Origin: JBALVT01 sp045110675
GTDB taxonomy: Bacteria; Pseudomonadota; Gammaproteobacteria; Pseudomonadales; Halieaceae
Direction: 5' to 3'
Length of the DNA: 64,000 nucleotides
Assembly: GCA_045110675.1 (NCBI GenBank)
Contig: JBGCGJ010000017.1
Coordinates: 186,001-250,000, forward strand
The notes under the pieces were generated by a model, which was given only the letters and a program-made list of their open reading frames with translations, was not told the origin of the DNA and ran no database searches. Below, one piece after another: positions 9,151 to 16,928 of this stretch (within the stretch, counting starts at the first letter, position 1; each line of letters begins with the position of its first letter). The position numbers and the translations under genes were made by a program.

Positions 9151-10647
9151 ATGTCGATATTCAGGCGAAAAAAAGACATAGCGCAGACCAAGCAGATACC
9201 GGTAGAGGACGCCCAGCCCGCTATGCCGAATGAGGAACCGCCGCGAATTGCTGACCGCGTCCGAGATCCCATTTTTCACCAGCAAAAAACCGCTACAGTC
9301 GAGTCTTTGGTGAGTTTCGCCCAGGGGGGTGAGCTGCCGAAATGGCCCCTGGAGGTTTTCCTGGAAATCAGCAATATCTGTGATCTTCAGTGCGCCATGT
9401 GTCCCACCTTTTCCGCCCTCAACCCCAATCGCTTTAAGATATTGAAGAACAATGATCGCGGTCTGCTGTCCTTCGAACAGACTAGTGCACCCATGGAAAG
9501 TGTTTTGGAACACGCATTAATCGTGCACGCTTTCGGTTACGGTGAGCCCACTATTCATCCACAATTCAAGGAGTTCATCACCTACCTTTCAAAATTCGAG
9601 GTGATGGTGGATTTCTTTACCCACGGCATGCACCTCACCCAGGAGATGTGCGAATTTCTGGTACAACAAAACGTTGTTAGAATCACCATCAGTTTTTCGG
9701 GTGCCACCGAGGAAGAATATGAAAATGTGTACTTAGGTGGAGACTTCCAAAGGGTTCTCACCGGCATCAAAACCTTGGCTGAGACAAAAAAGAAATACAA
9801 TTCGCACTACCCATCCATCGACGTGAACAGCCTCGGTTTTAATCACCAGATAGAAAAGTTACCGGAATTTGTAAAATTGATGGGGGAGCACGGCGCTAAT
9901 GCGATTCATTTAAAACCACTGCAAACCTACGACACGATTCGAGAATTGCACACTCACAGCTCCATCATGCGACCCGAGATTGAAGGAAAAATTCTGGCGG
10001 AAGCGAAACGCGTTGCCGGCCAATACGATCTGATTCTCGCCAGTGAGCCCTACGAACAAACTGCGCAGGTGCACAACAGCAAAGCGGATAGCCCCCAGCA
10101 AGCACGTCACAAGGGTTCAGAACAATTATCAGAAACCTCCTACGAAATTTCGGAACTGAAGTTCGTCTCGAAATCGCTGGAGAAGAAAGAAGAAATTCGC
10201 GCATTTGCGCGAGAGCAAGACGACCCTGAGGACGCGAAACCCACACAACGGCATTTCCAAAAAAATCGGGGTGTACCCTGCCTGGAGCCGTTTAAAACTC
10301 TGTATGCCAGTTTTAATGGCAACGTCTACCCCTGCTGCTTCAAAGCGGACTCGAATTTACCTTTGGGTAATCTCAATAACAATTCCGGCGAGGAAATCTG
10401 GAATTCAAAGGCTTGGGAAACCGTGAAGGAAAATGCGCTCAAACGGGAGTACCCGTCAGATATTTGCGCTAACTGCCTAAAGGCCCAAACTTATCCCAAG
10501 ACACACAATCTGCCGATGAAATTAAACCAATACTCTGATTGGTCGGCGAGGAATTTTCACCGCCATCTGAATGAGCCGCTGTTGGAACAAGTACGGGCAC
10601 TACCGGGCAATGAAGACATTATTGCCGGTTTTCATAGCGCCGACTAA
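9151..10647 (+). CDS. Radical SAM / SPASM domain protein
   Basis: A 498-residue enzyme. The radical SAM cluster motif is Cys77-x3-Cys81-x2-Cys84 (CDLQCAMC). A C-terminal SPASM-like region carries further cysteines (VPCLEPFKTLYASFNGNVYPCCF and later DICANC), expected to bind auxiliary iron-sulfur clusters. The first 65 residues are a charged extension without a domain I can name. A Lys/Glu-rich insertion lies near residues 310-360. SPASM proteins usually modify peptides, cofactors or sugars. No precursor peptide or partner gene is visible next to it, so the substrate is open. Confidence 0.85.
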   Translation: MSIFRRKKDIAQTKQIPVEDAQPAMPNEEPPRIADRVRDPIFHQQKTATVESLVSFAQGGELPKWPLEVFLEISNICDLQCAMCPTFSALNPNRFKILKNNDRGLLSFEQTSAPMESVLEHALIVHAFGYGEPTIHPQFKEFITYLSKFEVMVDFFTHGMHLTQEMCEFLVQQNVVRITISFSGATEEEYENVYLGGDFQRVLTGIKTLAETKKKYNSHYPSIDVNSLGFNHQIEKLPEFVKLMGEHGANAIHLKPLQTYDTIRELHTHSSIMRPEIEGKILAEAKRVAGQYDLILASEPYEQTAQVHNSKADSPQQARHKGSEQLSETSYEISELKFVSKSLEKKEEIRAFAREQDDPEDAKPTQRHFQKNRGVPCLEPFKTLYASFNGNVYPCCFKADSNLPLGNLNNNSGEEIWNSKAWETVKENALKREYPSDICANCLKAQTYPKTHNLPMKLNQYSDWSARNFHRHLNEPLLEQVRALPGNEDIIAGFHSAD

Positions 10648-10674
10648 GACACCATAGCCAGGTGACAGCCACTG

Positions 10675-12114
10675 TTAGCGAAGTAGAAGTTGTATGTGAA
10701 ATGTCGTTCCAATATCAACGTCGGAGGTAACCGCCAACTGACCGCGATGCTGCTCTGTAACGATAAAGTAGGGGTAGGAAAGCCGTAAGCTCGTATCATA
10801 ATTCTCGTCGCTAACAGCTGTAGTATCGGTAAAAAACGGTTCGAACAAGACCTGCTGTTCAGCAAGGCTAAGGCCTTTGCCATTGTGTTGTACCTTCACC
10901 CATAGCGCATCGTAGAAATTATTGGCCTCGATGGTAATCTCAGGACTATAGTCAGGCCGATCCACTTCCCCCATGGCCATCAAGCAGTGGCGAAACAAGC
11001 TCAGAAACACTTGCTGAAGCTCTGTTGCATGGCAGGGAATCAAGGGTAGGTCAGGTTCATAGGCTCTGTGAATGGCAACATCGCGAAACTGCAGGCCCGA
11101 TGAGGTTGTTAACACTGACTCGGCCAGTTCCAGGCTGTGATCAACAATCTCGGTGACTTCCGCCTCCTTCATATCGCTTGCCCGACCCGAAGAAAACGCA
11201 AGTAGGTTGGAAATTACGGCAGAGACCTGCTCGCCTCGCAGTAAAGCATCATCCAACATTGGCGCCGGATCTTTGTCAGATTCGTAGCGATGACCGGAAA
11301 CTCGTGACTTTACTTCCTCAATGTCCATTAACATCGCATGCACTGGCGTGCTGATATCCTGCGCCAGCGAGCCGGCAAGCTCACCCATAGACGACATTTT
11401 GTCTCGTTGGATCAACATATTTTCGGTACTGACCCGCTGTGTAACATCGTCGACCAGTATCACCACACCCAACCCCGTTTGTTCATTGAGGGGATAAATG
11501 GTGACATCAAAGTGATAGCGGCCACGCTGGCTCTGTTTGATTACCAGGGTGCGATCTTCCTCCATCGCCTGTTTAACCTGTTCAGGAGAAACCGTGATCG
11601 ACGGATAAGCCCGCCACAAATTTCTGCCCATTACGTCCGCGATTTTTAAGCCGCTAACCTGTTCGGCGCGCCAGTTCCACTGAGAGACCGCGCCATCAAC
11701 ATCCAACCCGATAAGCATAAGCGGCATAGATCTAAGAATACTGTGAATATAGGACTCGGACTGGCGTAGCGCTTTAGCGGTATTCTGGTGTTCCACCACC
11801 TCGCCTTCTAGCACTTTATGGCTTTCCTTTAGCAGTCGATTGGATTCATCGAGGGTTGCAGTACGCTCCTTGACCCTGGTTTCCAGCTCGCTGCGAATCT
11901 CTTCCAATTCGCGGTTGTATCGCCGCGCTTCACGAAACACCATAAAAAGACGCACGAGTGTATAGCTCAGCGCAACAATCAGGACCGTCCCGGTGGTATT
12001 GGCGACGTACTGCCAGTTGGTGTGCCCGTCTTCCAGCCGAAACACACCCAGAAGATCAGCCAGCGCTGGTGTACTGACACTCACTAATAGCAATGCGGTG
12101 AAAATTCTCGTCAT
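10675..12114 (-). CDS. Degenerate PAS-containing histidine kinase-like protein
   Basis: The frame is open up to 12189, but the start at 12114 (MTRIFTALLL) is better: GGGA lies upstream and it gives a signal-like N-terminus. The protein then has a membrane helix (about residues 41-60), a coiled coil, a PAS domain (SESYIHSILRSMPLMLIGLD) and HisKA/HATPase-like domains. Key residues are lost. The H-box reads GSLAQDISTP, with Gln (residue 252) for His. The N-box has His for Asn (LSLFRHCLMAM). G1 reads QHNGKG, with His for Asp. The G2 GxGL motif is absent. It is therefore probably a sensor or scaffold that neither phosphorylates itself nor binds ATP normally. Confidence 0.85.
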   Translation of the reverse strand: MTRIFTALLLVSVSTPALADLLGVFRLEDGHTNWQYVANTTGTVLIVALSYTLVRLFMVFREARRYNRELEEIRSELETRVKERTATLDESNRLLKESHKVLEGEVVEHQNTAKALRQSESYIHSILRSMPLMLIGLDVDGAVSQWNWRAEQVSGLKIADVMGRNLWRAYPSITVSPEQVKQAMEEDRTLVIKQSQRGRYHFDVTIYPLNEQTGLGVVILVDDVTQRVSTENMLIQRDKMSSMGELAGSLAQDISTPVHAMLMDIEEVKSRVSGHRYESDKDPAPMLDDALLRGEQVSAVISNLLAFSSGRASDMKEAEVTEIVDHSLELAESVLTTSSGLQFRDVAIHRAYEPDLPLIPCHATELQQVFLSLFRHCLMAMGEVDRPDYSPEITIEANNFYDALWVKVQHNGKGLSLAEQQVLFEPFFTDTTAVSDENYDTSLRLSYPYFIVTEQHRGQLAVTSDVDIGTTFHIQLLLR

Positions 12115-12240
12115 GAGTTCCCTGACTTTACAGTGTTCAGAGTGTCTATCTACGCTCGTTGGCACATTGTAACGCGGGTTGATTCCCATCGATCAACTTT
12201 TTTCTCTCGGAAAGGAGATTTGATGTCGCAAGACTGAGTT

Positions 12241-12735
12241 TCAGCGACGAGGGGATACCAATGGCCTCATGAGCTGTGCGTTGGATGACCCGGTACCATA
12301 GCGAGCAGATCTCAACGGGGGATGGGCGACGGGATGAGGGTGAGGTCTATGATTTCGCCTCCAGTGCGGGCGAGTCACAAGGGGATAGGGCGGATAATAG
12401 ACACTTCGCTGGGGAGTCACTGCAACAGGCTCAGGCGTCTGATAGGCCGCTGTCCTCGCACTGGCTTCCTTAAGTTTAGCCCGATGTTGTTCTCTTTCGT
12501 GGCGGTCGGCAATCATCCGGTCCGTGGTTTCTCGCATCTGTTCCAACCAAGCAGAATACTCTTCCGGAGATTTTGAAAGTGCGGGAACGATTTGAATCAC
12601 TTCCGCCGACGATAGATTGCTCGGCGGTGTGTCAGAAAAGCTGACCACCCCGTAATCATCTACCGTCTTGTAAACAGTCGCAGCGTGCCCAATGGCCGCA
12701 TGAAGCAACAGCATTGTGGTAACAATACGAAACAT
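12241..12735 (-). CDS. DUF4124 domain-containing exported protein
   Basis: From ATG at 12735 the protein is 164 residues. It starts with a signal peptide (MFRIVTTMLLLHAAIGHA) and continues directly into a DUF4124 domain (ATVYKTVDDYGVVSFSDTPP). A Glu/Arg-rich helical middle and a Pro/His-rich C-terminus follow. An in-frame start at 12819 would add 28 residues and run into the neighbouring gene, so I reject it. DUF4124 proteins are small periplasmic proteins common in gammaproteobacteria; no biochemical role is established that I know of. Confidence 0.8.
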   Translation of the reverse strand: MFRIVTTMLLLHAAIGHAATVYKTVDDYGVVSFSDTPPSNLSSAEVIQIVPALSKSPEEYSAWLEQMRETTDRMIADRHEREQHRAKLKEASARTAAYQTPEPVAVTPQRSVYYPPYPLVTRPHWRRNHRPHPHPVAHPPLRSARYGTGSSNAQLMRPLVSPRR

Positions 12736-12808
12736 TGCAATGATCCTATCTTGCCGAATATAGCTCAGCCGTAAAGATTGGACCGCTCGATCACCTCTAA
12801 AGTTCTGG

Positions 12809-13234
12809 TCACCCGCCACCTAAATCCGGATTTTTCTCGAATGATGGATGCTCAGGATCAACCGGCGACCAGGGCTGGGCAGAGCTACTCCAGAAGCTGG
12901 AGCTGACCGTTAACCAGTCACTCTCAATCAAACTGCCCGCTTTGACGAAGCGAATATCAGGCATCTCTTCAACATAGCTGATCAGCTGCGAGCCGCAGCT
13001 GGGACAAAAACCTCGGCTGACATGGCTTCCGTCTGTTCCCTGAACAGTATAGACCTTCAGCTCCCCTTCGGTTTTTAGCGACGGAGTCGGCACCATAATG
13101 ATCGTGGCCTTCCCACTTCCCGTCATTTTCTGACAATCCGTGCAATGGCAGTGATGGGCGGAAATAATCTGATCGCGGCCAAATTCATAGCGGTACTCGC
13201 CGCAGAGGCACTCACCCTTCGCAGTACTATCCAT
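12809..13234 (-). CDS. GFA-family (CENP-V/GFA domain) zinc protein
   Basis: About 141 residues covering a whole GFA domain. Zinc-ligand motifs are visible: CLCGEYRYEF at the N-terminus, HCHCTDCQKMTGSG, and FCPSCGSQL further on. The family is named after a glutathione-dependent formaldehyde-activating enzyme, but most members are uncharacterised and the enzymatic label should not be taken literally. ATG at 13234 and TTG at 13240 are both possible starts; AGGA lies upstream of either. The downstream DUF4124 gene starts after it if the internal Met is used. Confidence 0.85.
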   Translation of the reverse strand: MDSTAKGECLCGEYRYEFGRDQIISAHHCHCTDCQKMTGSGKATIIMVPTPSLKTEGELKVYTVQGTDGSHVSRGFCPSCGSQLISYVEEMPDIRFVKAGSLIESDWLTVSSSFWSSSAQPWSPVDPEHPSFEKNPDLGGG

Positions 13235-13264
13235 TTTCAAATTGTCCTATCGATTTTTCAGCAT

Positions 13265-13301
13265 AAAAAAAAGCCGAACAAACCCGGTGGGTTTATTCGG
13301 C
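13265..13301 (-). terminator. Rho-independent terminator after the DUF4332 gene
   Basis: On the minus strand a 13-bp stem, GCCGAATAAACCC pairing with GGGTTTGTTCGGC with one mismatch, is followed by eight T residues. It starts 27 bases past the stop codon of the DUF4332 gene. It separates that gene from the GFA gene. Confidence 0.88.
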
Positions 13302-13327
13302 TCGGGATCTATCTAGCAATTCGCTAA

Positions 13328-13732
13328 CTAGTAGTGAATCGCTCTATCCATTCCCTTGGCTTGCTCGACCCACTTGGCCACCTGCGAATCAGAAGGCATG
13401 GCGCGAACCAATTTTTTCTCTTCATTCACTTCAGCCATTTTGGCGTGCAAATTCGCCGCGTTGCGTTGTGCCAACTCCGGGACAGTATCTACACCAGCAC
13501 ATTCTAAAAGATCTGCGTACTCGCCGCCGATGCCTTTAACGCGAGCGAGGTCTGCTCGGTTGATCCACTTGAGAATCAATTTGGAGCTAATACCGGAGTC
13601 TTTCACAATGGCAGCTCTACCTGCTTTGGTTCCGCCTTTTTCCAATAACTGCTCCTGGGTGGCGATATCACAACCCTTGAGCGTCTCGGCAAATTTCGGT
13701 CCTATTCCTTCCACATCTGATAATTTTGTCAT
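13328..13732 (-). CDS. DUF4332 helix-hairpin-helix protein
   Basis: A protein of about 134 residues from MTKLSDVEGIGPKFAETL. It carries two helix-hairpin-helix-like units: VEGIGPKFAETLKGC near the start and VKGIGGEYADLLECAGV in the middle. This is the DUF4332 arrangement, related to DNA-binding HhH proteins. GGTGAA upstream supports this start; an in-frame Met at 13759 would add nine residues without a ribosome-binding site. It is a single gene ending at a strong terminator. DNA binding is likely by family but not shown. Confidence 0.82.
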   Translation of the reverse strand: MTKLSDVEGIGPKFAETLKGCDIATQEQLLEKGGTKAGRAAIVKDSGISSKLILKWINRADLARVKGIGGEYADLLECAGVDTVPELAQRNAANLHAKMAEVNEEKKLVRAMPSDSQVAKWVEQAKGMDRAIHY

Positions 13733-13888
13733 GATGATTTCACCAAATATTAAGTTCATATGCCACAGACTAACTGTGGGTTAGAGGTGGTTCCACTCTT
13801 TGAAGCCTGCCAAGCCGACACGGAAATTAATTAGTCGATATCCGACTGAGCTGCCCATCTTTGTGGCTGCCATAGTAAACCTGATTCA

Positions 13889-13917
13889 GGGCTTGCCAGT
13901 CAAGACTGGTCAAGCCC
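13889..13917 (-). terminator. Stem-loop at the end of the AgmX/ExbD operon
   Basis: A near-perfect hairpin (GGGCTTG-CCAGTC-AA-GACTGG-T-CAAGCCC on the plus strand) begins one base after the stop codon of the AgmX-like gene. It has no T-run, so it may act as a 3' mRNA-stabilising stem or a factor-assisted terminator. It marks the end of the 11-gene minus-strand operon. Confidence 0.65.
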
Positions 13918-13918
13918 G

Positions 13919-14857
13919 CTAGGTATAGGGCAGGAAGTCAAAAGAATAGTTGACCCTGGTGGTAACCACATTCTTCGCTTCGAAGCGGATAAGACGAATC
14001 CTGGACAAAATCTTGCGCGTCAAAGCGTCATCGCTGAGTTCACTCGAGAGCAATTTGATATCGGCAACATTCCCTGCAGAATCTATCACCATTTCAAACA
14101 CCAGCTTACCCTCCAGTAGCGGATCCTTGCGAAGCGCGCGGTTATAGATGGCAAAAATTGCTCCTTTATTGCGATCCATTTCCCGGCGAATAGCTTCATC
14201 ACTGCGTCCGCCGAGCTGGGCCGAACGGCTATTTCCGGATTTTTTCGACTTTGAGGCTATCGTACTCTGAACCTTCGTGGTCTCACGACCGGATAAGGCT
14301 GCGCCACCGGTGTCCCGACTCATCTGCGAGGTCTTGATACCGCCGCTGCCCGCCTTCGCTGCACTGGTTATCAACGAGCGCTCGATTTTAGCCGCGCTGG
14401 TCTCACCGCGACTCATTTGAGATTGACTCAGAGTATCCACATCCAAGCTGTCACGCATTTGCTCCAGGTCATCCTTAAAGGCCAATAGGCCGGACGTACT
14501 CGCTACTTTGAGTGCTTCTTTGGCCTTGTCCTTAGGTTTTGGCTTGGGTTTTTCAGCCACCTTTTCAACCGGCTTAGGCTTGACCGGCTTTTTCTTAACC
14601 ACGGGCTTTGGTTTAACCGGCTCTGGTGGGGGTGGTGGCGGCAGTTCCTTTTTCTCAAGCACTATTTTCGCCAACTGGGGAGGCGGCTCTTCTTTTTCCT
14701 CCCGCGTTAATTCCGGTATAGATAGGAAAGGAATAGCCAAGGCGATCACCAGAGTAACCGCCAACATAATGCGCAATATTTTGTAGAACCGCGAATCTTC
14801 CTCTCTACTCGATTCCCAGGGTAACTGAAGCTCGGGCCCGACTGTGATTAGTTTCAT
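13919..14857 (-). CDS. AgmX/PglI C-terminal domain, TonB-like energy transducer
   Basis: A 312-residue protein with one N-terminal membrane helix (about residues 28-46). A periplasm-spanning Pro/Lys region follows (PPPPPPEPVKPKP and repeated KPKP), then a linker and a C-terminal AgmX/PglI-type domain (residues about 215-312, RREMDRNKGAIFAIYNRAL and EGKLVFEMVIDSAGNV). This is TonB architecture, but the C-terminal family is the one first named in Myxococcus motility proteins. It is the last gene of the operon, three bases after the second ExbD gene, with a GAGAGGTGA ribosome-binding site. It probably carries proton-motive-force energy from the ExbB/ExbD motor to outer-membrane partners. Confidence 0.85.
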   Translation of the reverse strand: MKLITVGPELQLPWESSREEDSRFYKILRIMLAVTLVIALAIPFLSIPELTREEKEEPPPQLAKIVLEKKELPPPPPPEPVKPKPVVKKKPVKPKPVEKVAEKPKPKPKDKAKEALKVASTSGLLAFKDDLEQMRDSLDVDTLSQSQMSRGETSAAKIERSLITSAAKAGSGGIKTSQMSRDTGGAALSGRETTKVQSTIASKSKKSGNSRSAQLGGRSDEAIRREMDRNKGAIFAIYNRALRKDPLLEGKLVFEMVIDSAGNVADIKLLSSELSDDALTRKILSRIRLIRFEAKNVVTTRVNYSFDFLPYT

Positions 14858-14860
14858 AGT

Positions 14861-15397
14861 CTATTCACCTCTCGCTGCCACAAGAGGGGCTTCCTCGGCG
14901 ACAACGGGATTACTGTTTACCGCCAAAGAAATATTACGATAATCCGTCTGCGCACAAGTTGTCATAACACGCTTAAGCAGTTTGTAGGGCATTTCATGGT
15001 CTGCCATGATGACGATCGCACGCCCTACATCCTCCTCTTCTTCAGTCAACGCTGGTGCCCGCGCCGCTTGATACTTCAGCTCCTCGGCCAATTTCTCAAT
15101 AGAGTTACCCTCTTGCTCAAGAGCGGACTCAACACTTTCTATTCCGCGACCCTGAACAAGAATATCAGTGTCACTAATCTTCACGATTAATTCTAATTTG
15201 GGTTTTTGTTCAGACACAGATTCAGGCAGCAACACGTTCTTGTCACTTTGCAATACTTCGACATCGCCGTTGTTGACCATCAAAAACAGGACAAGAATGG
15301 TAAAGATATCCATCAAAGCAACCAAGTTCAGCTTCGGTTGTTTCTTGACTCGCTCTCGGGCTCGATACTTGCGGCGCTCGCGTGGAGAAATACTCAT
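14861..15397 (-). CDS. ExbD/TolR-family motor subunit (Asp-containing)
   Basis: A 178-residue ExbD-like protein: basic cytoplasmic N-terminus, one membrane helix with Asp30 (LNLVALMDIFTILVLFLMV), then a periplasmic domain. Asp30 aligns with the proton-carrying Asp25 of E. coli ExbD. The periplasmic part has a longer insertion than classical ExbD. The start overlaps the previous ExbD gene by four bases (ATGA). With the neighbouring TolQ-like subunit it should form a proton channel. Of the two ExbD proteins here it is the one able to carry protons. Confidence 0.88.
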   Translation of the reverse strand: MSISPRERRKYRARERVKKQPKLNLVALMDIFTILVLFLMVNNGDVEVLQSDKNVLLPESVSEQKPKLELIVKISDTDILVQGRGIESVESALEQEGNSIEKLAEELKYQAARAPALTEEEEDVGRAIVIMADHEMPYKLLKRVMTTCAQTDYRNISLAVNSNPVVAEEAPLVAARGE

Positions 15398-15912
15398 AGT
15401 GTCTCCTCGGGCTCAAGTGCCGGAGCATCCCCAAACGCTACCTCCGGGAATAGCGCGGCATCCAACATTTCAGCCGCCACCAACGCCTTAAAAGAGCGCA
15501 CGGTATCCATCGCTGTAACAATCGTTTGGTAGTCGATTTCAGGCTCTGACAGCACAGTGATAGAGCGTCTCTCCACACCCTTTTCTCGCAACTGGCGTTT
15601 CACTTCCTGCAACACCAGGCTCAAATAGGCGAAGTCGTACTCTCCGGTTTCTGTCATCGGAATCTGTTTGAGCATGACGCCGCGTGGATAGTCGACCCGC
15701 ATACTGTCCTGCCGTATCACCAGTTCCAATTGCTGATTATCGTCAGAATCAGTATCGTCGTTAGCGCCCGCTGGCAAAGTGATATCGATCACAGTGATCT
15801 GCGAGAACACCATGCCGAGCAACAGAATAGGCACCAATACAATCATCAAGTTCATGAAAGCGGTGATGTCTAGTTCAGCGTCAACCGTACGAGAATGTCT
15901 TTTCCATTTCAT
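15394..15912 (-). CDS. ExbD/TolR-family subunit lacking the conserved membrane Asp
   Basis: A 172-residue ExbD-like protein with a short basic N-terminus, one membrane helix and a periplasmic domain. The helix reads LDITAFMNLMIVLVPILLL. Aligned to INVTPFIDVMLVLL of E. coli ExbD, the essential Asp is replaced by Asn21 (codon AAC on the minus strand). It lies eight bases after the TolQ-like gene and overlaps the second ExbD. It may be a structural partner in a hetero-oligomeric motor. The substitution is seen directly; its effect is inferred. Confidence 0.87.
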   Translation of the reverse strand: MKWKRHSRTVDAELDITAFMNLMIVLVPILLLGMVFSQITVIDITLPAGANDDTDSDDNQQLELVIRQDSMRVDYPRGVMLKQIPMTETGEYDFAYLSLVLQEVKRQLREKGVERRSITVLSEPEIDYQTIVTAMDTVRSFKALVAAEMLDAALFPEVAFGDAPALEPEETL

Positions 15913-15920
15913 GCTCGTTC

Positions 15921-16589
15921 CTAGGCCGCGTCGGTCTCACGGCTGTAGTTGGACAACACATCTGCATCTACCAGAGAGTTGAGCACTTTTACACTGGCCA
16001 TTTCAAAACTGTCGACAATTTCCGTCGTCTTGGTTTGCAACACTGCATGAAGTAACAGCAATGGAATTGCCGAAATCAAACCGAAAGCGGTGGTATTCAT
16101 CGCCACAGAAATCGAACTGGACAGCATGCTGGCTTTTTCAGTGGGTGCAGCGTCTGCCACCGCGGTAAATGCGGCGATCAAACCAATAATGGTACCCAGC
16201 AGGCCCAGCAGGGTAGCGACGTTGGCCAAAGTTGCCAGATACTGAGTGCGCTTCTCAAGTCGGGGCAGTGCCTCCATAACGCCCTCTTCCATAGCAGACT
16301 CGATATCGTCGCGACGCTTGCTTCCTGCAAAGCGCGCAATTCCTGCGGCCACAATGCGATACATCGGGATTTTGGAATCTTTCCCGGCGCTGACCACAGA
16401 CTTGTAATCCTTTTTCCGCAAATGTCCCATGACAACGTCAAAGGCTTTGCGGTTAGCAAATCTCGCGCCCGTCAGCACCAGCCAGCGCTCGAGTGCAATC
16501 GCCAATCCGATGACCAATACGATGCCAATCGGATACATAAACGGTCCACCCGTTTGGAAAAAGCGGACTACCACCTCATAAATTTCCAT
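15921..16589 (-). CDS. MotA/TolQ/ExbB proton channel family protein
   Basis: A 222-residue protein with three membrane helices: about 16-35, 118-140 and 160-182. It has the characteristic family segments ATLLGLLGTIIGLIAAF and SSSISVAMNTTAFGL. A strong GAGGAGA site precedes the start. In known systems five copies surround an ExbD pair and form a proton-driven rotary motor in the inner membrane. The two ExbD genes and the AgmX-like transducer follow immediately, so this is the stator of that set. Confidence 0.9.
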   Translation of the reverse strand: MEIYEVVVRFFQTGGPFMYPIGIVLVIGLAIALERWLVLTGARFANRKAFDVVMGHLRKKDYKSVVSAGKDSKIPMYRIVAAGIARFAGSKRRDDIESAMEEGVMEALPRLEKRTQYLATLANVATLLGLLGTIIGLIAAFTAVADAAPTEKASMLSSSISVAMNTTAFGLISAIPLLLLHAVLQTKTTEIVDSFEMASVKVLNSLVDADVLSNYSRETDAA

Positions 16590-16628
16590 GATCTTCTCCT
16601 CGCCCTTCTTTGTTAAAATAATTCATTG

Positions 16629-16928
16629 TTATTCTTCGCCTGCATCAGAGGATGCGTTGCTACTAATCTTTTCCTGATACCCCATAGAGCGAACAAATTC
16701 TTCCCTGTCAACAGGAGCGAACAGCTCATCTCCAATGCTACTTTCCATAACATATTCAAAATTCGAGCCACCGGGTTGCTGCCATGGCACGATGTACATC
16801 ACCCGGGGTTGTTCCTGGTTTCCCGTCACCGTACTGCGCAGAGTGACTATCGGCTCTTGAGCTATTGCGTCGAGACTCAAACCGAAGGAGACCAACACAA
16901 CAAAAATACAACTCACTCTGCAAATCAT
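16629..16928 (-). CDS. Small exported protein of the TPR/ExbD operon
   Basis: A 99-residue protein with a signal peptide ending near LDAIAQ. The mature part is short, with VTLRSTVTGNQEQPRVMYIVPWQQ and an acidic tail. No family recognised. It overlaps the upstream TPR lipoprotein gene by four bases and lies 39 bases before the TolQ-like gene, so it is part of the operon. The likely location is the periplasm. The role is unknown; position suggests a motor or TPR-complex accessory. Confidence 0.72.
   Translation of the reverse strand: MICRVSCIFVVLVSFGLSLDAIAQEPIVTLRSTVTGNQEQPRVMYIVPWQQPGGSNFEYVMESSIGDELFAPVDREEFVRSMGYQEKISSNASSDAGEE

Noticed and set aside
12276..12576. Plus-strand frames opposite the DUF4124 gene
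   Set aside because: They mirror the Pro/Arg-rich C-terminus of DUF4124 and have no start signals.
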